From NCBI GenBank assembly GCA_030611885.1, contig JAUWOY010000012.1, positions 1 through 64,000 on the forward strand: a stretch of 64,000 bases of DNA, given 5' to 3'. The notes under the pieces were generated by a model. That model was not told where the DNA came from, did not search any database, and was given only the letters and a program-made list of their open reading frames with translations. The translations under genes were made by a program, and so were the position numbers. Positions 8,580-15,598 of this stretch are shown one piece after another. The stretch comes from Chloroflexota bacterium (GTDB lineage Bacteria; Chloroflexota; Anaerolineae; VGOG01). Each line of letters begins with the position of its first letter. Position 1 is the first letter of the stretch.

Positions 8580-9377
8580 GTGTCCAAACTGATACACGCT
8601 GAATTGAGTTATGAGGTGCGCGGGGTGCTTTTCCACGTTTACAATACGCTCGGCCCAATGCTCAAGGAGGAGTACCACAGGGATGCCATTGTCACTGGGC
8701 TGGAGAAAGGCGGGGTTGTTTGTGAGCCGGAGAAAGTCTTTGAAGTCTATTACGAAGACGAACGAGTTGGCCTGTACCGTGTGGACGTGTGGATTGAGAA
8801 CGGCAAAATAATACTTGAAATCAAAGTTGCGCTTGCCATTGAGCCTATTCACAAGGCACAAGCCATTTCGTACCTGAAAGTCACCGACGCCGATTTAGCG
8901 TTCGTGGTCAACTATGGTGGCCCTTCTCTGGAAATCGAGCGGTTGCCCAACTTCCTACGCGATAAGCAACCGGAGTTCGTCTGGCAGCTACGGCCTGTCG
9001 CCGAGGGGCTGCTCTACCCTGATTTGGTAAACGTCATCCAGCGTGCCTGTCACCGCGTTCATTTCACGTTGGGGCCGGGATTCTTACACCAAGTCTACCG
9101 ACGAGCCACGATGATCGAATTGCGTCGCAGCGGTCTCAGCTACGACTACATCAAACAGTTGCCTGTGGAATACGAAGGCCAGCTTTTAGGCTACCAGGAT
9201 GTCCGCCTGATCCCGGTCGAAGGCAAGGTGCTGCTGGCCACTTTCGCCCTTCGCCAGACCGAAGATGTCATGGCCGAACAACTCAAAGCTCACTTGCGTC
9301 GCCTGGGCCTTAAGCTTGGCCTACTGGCGAATTTCTATGGCACCAGACTGAGGATAACGCCGGTGCGGGTCAGGTAG
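8580..9377 (+). CDS. Tandem GxxExxY / PD-(D/E)XK-like protein
   Basis: This 265-residue protein consists of two GxxExxY-family domains in tandem; normal members are a single domain of about 125 residues. Domain 1 (about 1-125) has the region LGPMLKEEYHRDAI and a PD-(D/E)XK-like core, D in RVDVWI followed by LEIKV. Domain 2 (about 135-265) has LGPGFLHQVYRRATMIELRR but ends in VLLATFALRQ where EIK is expected, so it probably lacks the catalytic residues. The GTG at 8580 is chosen because GGAGG (8570-8574) precedes it by 5 nt; a TTG at 8568 is also open. The function of the family is unknown, and a nuclease role is inferred from the fold. Copies of one hairpin repeat lie on both sides. Confidence 0.8.
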   Translation: MSKLIHAELSYEVRGVLFHVYNTLGPMLKEEYHRDAIVTGLEKGGVVCEPEKVFEVYYEDERVGLYRVDVWIENGKIILEIKVALAIEPIHKAQAISYLKVTDADLAFVVNYGGPSLEIERLPNFLRDKQPEFVWQLRPVAEGLLYPDLVNVIQRACHRVHFTLGPGFLHQVYRRATMIELRRSGLSYDYIKQLPVEYEGQLLGYQDVRLIPVEGKVLLATFALRQTEDVMAEQLKAHLRRLGLKLGLLANFYGTRLRITPVRVR

Positions 9378-9382
9378 GTGGC

Positions 9383-9454
9383 ACAACAACGGATTGGGAA
9401 AGGAGCGGATTCATCATGCACAAAATCCGTTCCATTCCCAATCCGCTGTAGTGT
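9383..9454. repeat. CGGATT hairpin repeat, complete copy A
   Basis: ACAACGGATTGGGAAAGG with a second CGGATT pairs with AATCCGTTCCATTCCCAATC further right, giving long complementary arms. It lies just after the GxxExxY gene. Confidence 0.8.
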
Positions 9455-9464
9455 TCGGTGAAAC

Positions 9465-9535
9465 ACAACAACGGATTTAGAAAGGAACGGATTTCCTTGC
9501 TCGCGATCCGTTTTATTCTGAATCCGTTGTAGTGT
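9465..9535. repeat. CGGATT hairpin repeat, complete copy B
   Basis: Left arm ACAACGGATTTAGAAAGG plus AACGGATT; right arm ATCCGTTTTATTCTGAATCC. The outer ends share the ACAAC...GTTGTAGTGTT signature with copy A. It lies tail-side of the convergent ferredoxin gene. Confidence 0.8.
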
Positions 9536-9559
9536 TTCGGCAGATCTAACAATGTCAAG

Positions 9560-10642
9560 TTACAGAACATCCGATATCGAGATGCCGCGCTCCTGGGCGC
9601 GTTGCACCATCCACTCCGTGATGTCGGCCGGTGGCACTGGAACCTCGCCCTCAGGACGGCGCTCCAGATACAGCGCGTCGGTGGGGCAGACCGTGGCGCA
9701 CAACCCGCAGCCCACGCAACGGGAATAGTCCACCAGGCAAATGTCATCCGGCACGGAGAGCGCCCCGAACTGGCAGCGCTCGATACAATCTTCACAACCG
9801 GTGCACATCCCGGCATCCACGACGGCGTGGAAGTCGGAGCGCACGGCGGTGGTGGAAACGCCGAACTCGGCCACGCTGCGCAACACCCCGCAGCAGCAGG
9901 TGCAGCAGTTGCAGATGTAGTAGTGCTGGTCACAGTAGTTGCCGGTGGAGTGCACCAGCCCGGCCTCCTCGGCCTCGTGTAGGATGCGTAGCGCCTCCTC
10001 TTTGGTGAGGGCGCGGTCCACCTGGCTGTGGTCGAACGCGCCCTCGACCGGCGCGAAGACCAGGCAGTTTTCGATCGGGCGGTCGCACCCCTTGCCGACC
10101 AGTTTCTGCTGGACGCGGCAGATGCAGTCGCGCACGCCCCACGATTTGGCGTTTTCCAGCAGTTCGGTGGCGCGCTCGTAAGGGAAGATCTCCAGGTCGA
10201 AGGGAATCGCCTCTCCGACGGGGATGACGCGGTGAATGGCAGGCGCGTCGCGGACGATGCTGCCGCCCTGCGTCTCCTGGAGGTATTGCTCGAACAGCGT
10301 CGCCAGTTCTGCGTCCAGGCGGGGCAACTGCTCCTCGTAAATGCCGACGACGAAGGGCCTCAGCCCAAAGGCGAGTTGACCTTTGCCCTTCTTGATGCGT
10401 ATCTGGCCCTTACGAACCATTTGCTTGAGCGTACGGTAGGCCGTGTCGGCGTCCACGCCGGCGCGGGCAGCGATGTCGGCGGCTGGCTCGCGGCTCAGGC
10501 GCATCACGCTGGCCAGCGCCGCCTCCTCCGGCGTGAAGATTTTGGCCAGCAGCCGCAGCTCCGCGCCGCTCTCGGTGGCGGGGAAGCCATTGGGGATGGC
10601 GTCCAGTCGTTGGGCCAGTTGGCGATAGATGTCCTCAGTCAT
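9560..10642 (-). CDS. Winged-helix plus 4Fe-4S ferredoxin-domain protein
   Basis: This 360-residue protein begins with a helix-turn-helix-like domain (about 1-115, FTPEEAALASVMRLS...DTAYRTLKQMVRKG). A central Cys-rich region follows, with DCICRVQQKLVGKGC, ENC and CNCCTCCCGV. The C-terminal dicluster ferredoxin domain carries CTGCEDCIERC and CVGCGLCATVCP, each able to hold a [4Fe-4S] cluster. Similar proteins are annotated as 4Fe-4S binding proteins in anaerobes, with no defined role. The ATG overlaps the hypA stop by 4 nt (ATGA), so it is translated with hypA-hypB. This places it with nickel-enzyme maturation or an electron-transfer regulator, but that is inference. Confidence 0.85.
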   Translation of the reverse strand: MTEDIYRQLAQRLDAIPNGFPATESGAELRLLAKIFTPEEAALASVMRLSREPAADIAARAGVDADTAYRTLKQMVRKGQIRIKKGKGQLAFGLRPFVVGIYEEQLPRLDAELATLFEQYLQETQGGSIVRDAPAIHRVIPVGEAIPFDLEIFPYERATELLENAKSWGVRDCICRVQQKLVGKGCDRPIENCLVFAPVEGAFDHSQVDRALTKEEALRILHEAEEAGLVHSTGNYCDQHYYICNCCTCCCGVLRSVAEFGVSTTAVRSDFHAVVDAGMCTGCEDCIERCQFGALSVPDDICLVDYSRCVGCGLCATVCPTDALYLERRPEGEVPVPPADITEWMVQRAQERGISISDVL

Positions 10643-11043
10643 TGCTCGTTCTCCTTTTCCTTTCCATTAGATTCAGCCTCCACCTCGAGACTTACCATGT
10701 GAAAGCCAGTGCCGCCGGTGACGCGGAGTTTATTGCTGCCGCACTGGCAACCTCGGGCCAGGGCCTCTATCATGATCGCTCGAGGCTGCTCGTCGGCCCA
10801 CTCGCTCAGATCGGCCTGCCTCCCGCAATCTGTGCACGTCATCTCCAGGGGCACAGTCTCAAAGTGCAGCGTCGCCCCCTCAGCCAGAGAGCCTTTGCTG
10901 AGATGCTCGAAATAGAACTCAACACATTCAGGAACAACAAACGACATCCTGCCCACCTGCAAATAGACATCGCTGATGCGCTGGCCTTTGGCGTATTCCA
11001 GGGCCAGGTTCAACATCGCCTCGGTTATGGACGCCTCGTGCAT
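10639..11043 (-). CDS. hypA: Hydrogenase maturation nickel metallochaperone HypA
   Basis: This 134-residue protein matches the length of HypA. It starts MHEASITEAML, with the conserved His2 used for nickel binding. The zinc site is CTDC and GCQCGS, where the second half is C-x-C rather than the more usual C-x2-C. The ATG at 11043 overlaps the hypB stop by one base (TGATG); an open extension upstream is rejected for this reason. HypA delivers nickel to [NiFe]-hydrogenase large subunits, or to urease in some bacteria, together with HypB. No hydrogenase, urease or other hyp genes are visible in the window. Confidence 0.92.
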   Translation of the reverse strand: MHEASITEAMLNLALEYAKGQRISDVYLQVGRMSFVVPECVEFYFEHLSKGSLAEGATLHFETVPLEMTCTDCGRQADLSEWADEQPRAIMIEALARGCQCGSNKLRVTGGTGFHMVSLEVEAESNGKEKENEQ

Positions 11044-11705
11044 CAGGACTCCCGCTTCTCGGCCAGTTTCCCCCGTATCCAATCCACCCATCCATCGAGG
11101 CCCTGGCCGGTGAGGGCAGACATCTCAAACACTGCCAGATCTGGGTTGATCCGGAGAGCGTTCTCGCGCAGCACCGACACTTGAGCTGGGACGTAAGGCT
11201 CAAGGTCAATTTTGTTGATGACCACCGCCTGGGCGGTGGCGAAGGCCATCGGGTACTTGAGCGGCTTGTCGTCGCCCTCGGGCAAGCTGGCGACCACGAC
11301 CTTGGCGTCCTCGCCCAGGTCCCAGCCGGTGGGGCACAGCAGATTGCCCACGTTCTCGATGATGACCACGTCGGCGTCTGCCACTTCGAGTTGCCCCAGA
11401 GCTGCCTGGATCATGCGCGCCTCCAGGTGGCATCCGCCGTCGGTGTTGATCTGCACCACCGGCACGCCAGCGGCGCTGATACGCTCGGCGTCCAGACTGG
11501 TGGTGGGATCGCCCGCAATAACCGACAGGTGCAGCTCACCGTCCAGCTTTTCGATGGTGCGCTCCAGCAACGTGGTCTTGCCGGCGCCTGGCGAGGCGAT
11601 AATGTTCAGCACCAACACGTCCTGCTGGACGAACCTCGCACGAATGGCATCGGCCAACAAGGCATTGGCTTCGGTGATACTTTTCAACACGGGGATTTTG
11701 ACCAT
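11043..11705 (-). CDS. hypB: Hydrogenase maturation GTPase HypB
   Basis: This 220-residue SIMIBI-class GTPase has the P-loop ASPGAGKTTLLE near residue 38, the metal-site Cys-His in GGCHLEARM, IENVGNLLCP and the guanine-specificity motif NKID. It lacks the N-terminal His-rich or CxxCGC nickel-storage segment of some HypB proteins and starts directly at MVKIPVLKSITEAN. GAGGTG precedes the ATG. It is the first gene of hypB-hypA-ferredoxin. The palindromic arrays upstream (11726-11864) separate it from the aldo/keto reductase terminator. Confidence 0.93.
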   Translation of the reverse strand: MVKIPVLKSITEANALLADAIRARFVQQDVLVLNIIASPGAGKTTLLERTIEKLDGELHLSVIAGDPTTSLDAERISAAGVPVVQINTDGGCHLEARMIQAALGQLEVADADVVIIENVGNLLCPTGWDLGEDAKVVVASLPEGDDKPLKYPMAFATAQAVVINKIDLEPYVPAQVSVLRENALRINPDLAVFEMSALTGQGLDGWVDWIRGKLAEKRES

Positions 11706-11725
11706 TTACACCTCGATTTTCATTG

Positions 11726-11767
11726 CCGATTTCCGATTTTCGATTCGAAAATCGCAAATCGGAAATA
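11726..11767. repeat. Heptamer array with inverted partner (CCGATTT / AAATCGG)
   Basis: Units CCGATTT, CCGATTT, TCGATTC are followed by GAAAATC, GCAAATC, GGAAATA, so three forward and three inverted 7-nt units form one palindrome upstream of hypB. Confidence 0.7.
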
Positions 11768-11790
11768 GGTTGACTCATGGTGACACTAGA

Positions 11791-11864
11791 ATCACTGATT
11801 CACTGATACCACTGAATGCACTGAAGCTCTCAGTGTTCTCATCTGCCTCAGTGCCTCAGTGGTT
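11791..11864. repeat. Octamer array with inverted partner (TCACTGAT / CTCAGTG)
   Basis: TCACTGAT-type units (11791-11825) are followed after about 10 nt by complementary CTCAGTG-type units (11829-11861). The construction matches the array at 11726 but the unit differs. Confidence 0.6.
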
Positions 11865-11913
11865 CCAAATGATACCACACCTCTGCGCCGCCGTCAACGT
11901 CGCTGCCGGACGC

Positions 11914-11948
11914 AAAAAAGCGGGCCGCGCTCACGGGCAGCGACCCGC
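11914..11948 (-). terminator. Rho-independent terminator of the aldo/keto reductase gene
   Basis: On the minus strand, 20 nt after the stop at 11969, a 9-bp stem GCGGGTCGC / GCGGCCCGC (one G-U pair) with an 11-nt loop is followed directly by six T residues. Confidence 0.8.
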
Positions 11949-11968
11949 CTCGTCATTTGTAACATCCG

Positions 11969-13132
11969 TCAAGGAAGCTCATAGATGTAAGGCTGGCCTT
12001 CGCCGAGCACCTCGTGGACGTGCACCATCCACTCGCTGATGGGGATGCTCTGTGGGCACTTGTCTTCGCACTCGCGACACTGGGTGCATGCACTGGCGCG
12101 GGCCTCTTCGGGTATCCAATTGTTGTATTCAGTACGCGAGTAGTCAGCCTTATCGTACATCACGCCTTGGTTGTAGACTGCAAAGTTGCGCGGAATGTCT
12201 ACCCCGTTCGGGCACGGCACGCAATATCCACACTCTGTGCAGGGAATGGGGCAGAGCCCCTGATACTTCTCCCGTACCCGATCGAGCAGCGCCAGCTCCT
12301 CCGCCGTCAGCGTGTTGACGCCCGATACGTCGGCGCTGGCGACGTTCTCTTCAACCTGCTCCATCGTGCTCATGCCGCTGAGCACCACCGACACCTCCGG
12401 CTGGTTCCAGAGCCATTGCAGCGCCCAATCGGCAGGCGTACGTTTCTTGGCAGAGGTGTTCCAGAGGTGCTGAATTGGCTGGGGCGGGTTCACGAGTCTA
12501 CCACCCAGAATAGGCTCCATGATCACGACGGCCAGTCCCCTGGACGCCGCGTATTGCAGTCCTTTGGCGCCGGCCTGGTTTTCTATGTCCATATAGTTGT
12601 ACTGGATCTGGCAGAACGTCCACCCATCATACGCGTCTATGATTTCTTGGAAAACTTCATACTTGTCGTGAAACGAGAAGCCAAGGTGACCGATGCGCCC
12701 ATCGGCAATAGCTCCTTCAGCCCACTTTAGCACACCCAGGTCGCGCATCTTGTGCCAGCTCTTCTCGTTCAACGCGTGCAGGAGATAGAAGTCAATGTGA
12801 TCGGTCTGCAGCTTTTCGATCTGCTCGTTGAGAAATTTATCAAAGTCTTCCCATACCTCGACCTTCCAACAAGGCAACTTGGTGGCCAGCTTGACCTTTT
12901 CCCGATACCCTCCTCCGAGCGCACGGCCGACGACCAACTCACTGTTCCCACCGTGGTACGGATACGCCGTGTCGAGGTAGTTCACGCCGTGGTCAATGGC
13001 GTAATGGAGCATCCTGGTCGCTTCTGGCTCGTCAATGTTGGAGTGCTCCTTGTTCTTGATGGGAAATCGCATACATCCAAATCCCAGTGCGGAAACTTGC
13101 CAATCCAGCTTTCCAAATTTACGATACCGCAT
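11969..13132 (-). CDS. Aldo/keto reductase with C-terminal 4Fe-4S domain
   Basis: This 387-residue protein consists of an aldo/keto reductase barrel (about 1-285) and a C-terminal iron-sulfur region. Catalytic-type residues are visible: D-x3-Y in LDTAYPYHGGNSE, Lys in KLATKLPC and His in YLLHALN. The C-terminal part has CPIPCTECGYCVPCPNGVDI and CTQCRECEDKCPQSI, the arrangement of the widespread AKR-ferredoxin fusions. Substrates of this subgroup are mostly unknown. The ATG at 13132 has AGGAG upstream, and a TTG seven codons earlier is less likely. A perfect 16-bp hairpin (13152-13187) separates it from the ABC permease gene ahead, and it ends at a clear terminator, so it may be last in the importer operon. 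Confidence 0.88.
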   Translation of the reverse strand: MRYRKFGKLDWQVSALGFGCMRFPIKNKEHSNIDEPEATRMLHYAIDHGVNYLDTAYPYHGGNSELVVGRALGGGYREKVKLATKLPCWKVEVWEDFDKFLNEQIEKLQTDHIDFYLLHALNEKSWHKMRDLGVLKWAEGAIADGRIGHLGFSFHDKYEVFQEIIDAYDGWTFCQIQYNYMDIENQAGAKGLQYAASRGLAVVIMEPILGGRLVNPPQPIQHLWNTSAKKRTPADWALQWLWNQPEVSVVLSGMSTMEQVEENVASADVSGVNTLTAEELALLDRVREKYQGLCPIPCTECGYCVPCPNGVDIPRNFAVYNQGVMYDKADYSRTEYNNWIPEEARASACTQCRECEDKCPQSIPISEWMVHVHEVLGEGQPYIYELP

Positions 13133-13151
13133 TGTATGAAACTCCTCATAC

Positions 13152-13187
13152 AAGACCCTAAGGGTTTTCTGAAACCCTTAGGGTCTT
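13152..13187. repeat. Perfect 16-bp hairpin (AAGACCCTAAGGGTTT)
   Basis: AAGACCCTAAGGGTTT, a 4-nt loop TCTG, then the exact reverse complement. It lies between the dppC-like gene and the aldo/keto reductase gene. There is no T-run on the minus strand, so it would more likely stabilise or attenuate the transcript than terminate it fully. Confidence 0.75.
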
Positions 13188-13197
13188 TCCAAAAACA

Positions 13198-14139
13198 TCA
13201 GATGCGCGTCCTGGGATCGAGGGCGTCTCGCAGCCCGTCGCCCAGGAAGTTGATGCTGAGGACAGTGAGCAGGATGAAAAGGCCAGGAAAGATCCACATC
13301 CACGGCTCTGATTCGAGGTGGTGGTAGGCCTGGTCCAGCATGTTGCCCCAGGTGGCGGTGGGGGCCTGAACGCCTACCCCCAGGAAGCTGACGTAGGCTT
13401 CGTTCAGAATGGCAGCGGCTACCCCCAGCGTGGCCGAGACGATGACGGAGGCCATGCTGTTGGGCAGGATGTGGCGGAAGATGATGAAGGTGTTCGGCGT
13501 GCCGATGCAGCGGGCCGCAGTGACGAATTCCTGTTCCTTGAGCGAGAGGTAACTGGCGCGCACGATGCGGGCCAGATACATCCAGCTCGTTAGACCAATG
13601 ACCACAATGATGACGACCACGCTGCCACTGAACGACCGGCCCAGCAGCTTGAAAGTTGGCACCTTGCCGCTGAGGAGCTTGGACAACAGTATAAGCAGGA
13701 ACAATTGGGGAATGTTGAAAATGGCCTCGGTGAGGCGCATGAGGACGGCGTCAACAGGGCCTCCATAGTACCCGGCGATGGACCCGACCAGCACGCCTAC
13801 GATCACAGAGACTACGACGGCACAGAGACCGATGATAATGGATATCTGACCACCGTAGATAGTGCGGGCCAGGATGTCACGGCCCGTGCCGTCAGTGCCG
13901 AAGAGGTGCTCCCTGGAAGGCGCGGTGAGGGTGATGGACAGATCGTTGTGGTTCGCGTACGCTTCACTATGCACCAACGACCCTCCGATGACGTACAGTA
14001 CGATCAGGATCAGCAGGCAAGCGCCAAACATGGCCATCTTGTGACGGCGGAAGCGCCGCCAGGCCATCTGGGTGGGAGTCCAGGCTGGTCGTTCAGAAAC
14101 GGCAACTTGCGCCTCCGCTGTCGCTTCGGCTACAGCCAT
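13198..14139 (-). CDS. Dipeptide/oligopeptide-type ABC transporter permease (DppC/OppC family)
   Basis: This 313-residue inner-membrane permease has an N-terminal helix after a charged tail (KMAMFGACLLILIVLYVIGG), the family block HLFGTDGTGRDILARTIYGG and the EAA-type loop AARCIGTPNTFIIFRHILPNSM. It ends NFLGDGLRDALDPRTRI, typical for DppC. It would pair with the DppB-like protein encoded just upstream and the LysM-bearing binding protein. No ATPase genes follow. The intergenic space before it holds a GAAACCAGG hairpin repeat. Confidence 0.9.
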   Translation of the reverse strand: MAVAEATAEAQVAVSERPAWTPTQMAWRRFRRHKMAMFGACLLILIVLYVIGGSLVHSEAYANHNDLSITLTAPSREHLFGTDGTGRDILARTIYGGQISIIIGLCAVVVSVIVGVLVGSIAGYYGGPVDAVLMRLTEAIFNIPQLFLLILLSKLLSGKVPTFKLLGRSFSGSVVVIIVVIGLTSWMYLARIVRASYLSLKEQEFVTAARCIGTPNTFIIFRHILPNSMASVIVSATLGVAAAILNEAYVSFLGVGVQAPTATWGNMLDQAYHHLESEPWMWIFPGLFILLTVLSINFLGDGLRDALDPRTRI

Positions 14140-14159
14140 AGCTCAATCCTCTTATTTGG

Positions 14160-14192
14160 AGAAACCAGGTTTTTCAAAAAAACCTGGTTTCT
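14160..14192. repeat. GAAACCAGG hairpin repeat, short copy
   Basis: GAAACCAGGTTTTT and AAAAACCTGGTTTC almost touch, forming a near-perfect hairpin between the dppB- and dppC-like genes. Other copies lie at 15481, 24048 and 45504. Confidence 0.8.
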
Positions 14193-14204
14193 AAATCCAG
14201 TGAA

Positions 14205-15236
14205 TCAATCATAACGAATGCGCGGGTCGAGAAAGGTGTAGGTGACGTCGGTGATGAGCTGGAACACAACTACGGCGATGGAGATGAGGGTGAGCACACC
14301 CATGAGGACGGGGATGTCGGTGTCTTTGGCAGCGTCCCAGAAGAGCCGTCCCATCCCCGGCCAGGCGAAAATGGACTCGGTGACCACCGCGCCTCCCAGC
14401 AGGATGGGCAGGTCCATGCCCACGATGGTCACCAGGGGCAGGGAGGCGTTCTTGAGGGCGTGGCCCAGGAGTATCACCCTCTCGGAAAGCCCCTTGGAGC
14501 GGGCAGTGCGGATGTAGTCCTGATGGATCACCTCCAGCATGTTGGCGCGGATGAAGCGACTGTAGCCAGCGATGCTCATGATGGACATGGTGGCCACGGG
14601 CAGGGCCATGTGCCACACCACCTGAGGTATCGTTTTCCCCACGGAGAGGTCGTACATACCCACGGTGGGGAAATAGGGAAGCCCCCATTTCTTGAAGTAG
14701 ACGGCGAAGATGAACATCATCAGCAGCGCCAACCAGAAGATGGGCATGGAGTACCCGATGAACGAGAGTCCAGTTACGATGTGATCAAAGAGCGAGTACT
14801 GGCGGATAGCCGAATAGATGCCGATGAAGAGCGAAAAGACCAGGATGACCACCTCAGTGGTTAGCATCAGTATCAGGGTATTGGGCAGACGCTCGGCGAT
14901 GATCTCGCCCACTGGCCGCTTCTCCATAAAGGACTTGCCCCAATCCCCGCGCAGAATGCCCCGCCGGGTGCCCTTGGCGTCGGGCACGCCGTCGCCGTCC
15001 AGGTCAATATCCATCCAGTCGTTGCCGATCAGCCAAACGGCGTATTGCACCGCGATCGGTTTGTCCAGGCCCAATTGGCGGGTCAATCGTTCGCGGTCTG
15101 ACGAGCGGATGCGCCGGCGGCCGCCAAACGAGGCCAGAGGGTCTCCCATGGCATTCATGAGCAGGAACAGAATAGTACTGATGATCAAAAGCAGCGGGAT
15201 GGCCTGCAGGAGACGGCGGATAATATATCGGCCCAT
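14205..15236 (-). CDS. Dipeptide/oligopeptide-type ABC transporter permease (DppB/OppB family)
   Basis: This 343-residue permease starts MGRYIIRRLLQAIPLLLIIS, the classic DppB N-terminus. The start at 15236 has GGAGGG upstream, and an open extension of 23 codons is rejected. The EAA-type loop reads TARSKGLSERVILLGHALKNA and the C-terminus ends VTYTFLDPRIRYD as usual. A large periplasmic loop carries the acidic segment MDIDLDGDGVPDAKGTR, which resembles a calcium-binding EF-hand or dockerin-like loop; such inserts occur in some DppB proteins. It lies downstream of the LysM-binding-protein gene, separated by 360 nt of repeats. Confidence 0.88.
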   Translation of the reverse strand: MGRYIIRRLLQAIPLLLIISTILFLLMNAMGDPLASFGGRRRIRSSDRERLTRQLGLDKPIAVQYAVWLIGNDWMDIDLDGDGVPDAKGTRRGILRGDWGKSFMEKRPVGEIIAERLPNTLILMLTTEVVILVFSLFIGIYSAIRQYSLFDHIVTGLSFIGYSMPIFWLALLMMFIFAVYFKKWGLPYFPTVGMYDLSVGKTIPQVVWHMALPVATMSIMSIAGYSRFIRANMLEVIHQDYIRTARSKGLSERVILLGHALKNASLPLVTIVGMDLPILLGGAVVTESIFAWPGMGRLFWDAAKDTDIPVLMGVLTLISIAVVVFQLITDVTYTFLDPRIRYD

Positions 15237-15273
15237 AGTCCCTCCCAAAGAATGGCTTTTTAATTCTCTCCAG

Positions 15274-15390
15274 AGCGCCGGCTGAGTAGGCTCGGAGCGC
15301 AGCAAAGAGCCGTATCGAAGCCAAGCGACATATCCAGCACGGCCCCGCTCGCTTGATTTCGATACGCCTTACGGCTACTCAATCGGCGCT
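15274..15390. repeat. GCGCCGG...GAGTAG inverted-repeat family, intact copy
   Basis: AGCGCCGGCTGAGTAG at 15274 is mirrored by CTACTCAATCGGCGCT ending at 15390. The interior includes TATCGAAGCC and TTTCGATACG. A second copy at 30941-31230 is interrupted by a miniature element. Confidence 0.7.
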
Positions 15391-15480
15391 CGCTGGCCAT
15401 TTGCCGGAGAATCAAAAGACCCTGCCCAAAGAAAGATAAGCGAGGAGAGGAGGGAGAGAGTTCTCCCCTCCTCTCCTCTG

Positions 15481-15580
15481 GAGAAACCAGGTTTTTCCTT
15501 GCCTGAATGGACAACTCGTCGCTTTTGGGGCTCTATGTGGTGCGAAAGACCAGACCCCCTCAGCTAAAAACCTGGTTTCT
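15481..15580. repeat. GAAACCAGG hairpin repeat, long copy
   Basis: GAGAAACCAGGTTTTTC at 15481 and AAAAACCTGGTTTCT ending at 15580 enclose about 68 nt. It lies directly after the binding-protein stop codon at 15599. Confidence 0.75.
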
Positions 15581-15598
15581 GAGCCCAGGCTGAGGTGA

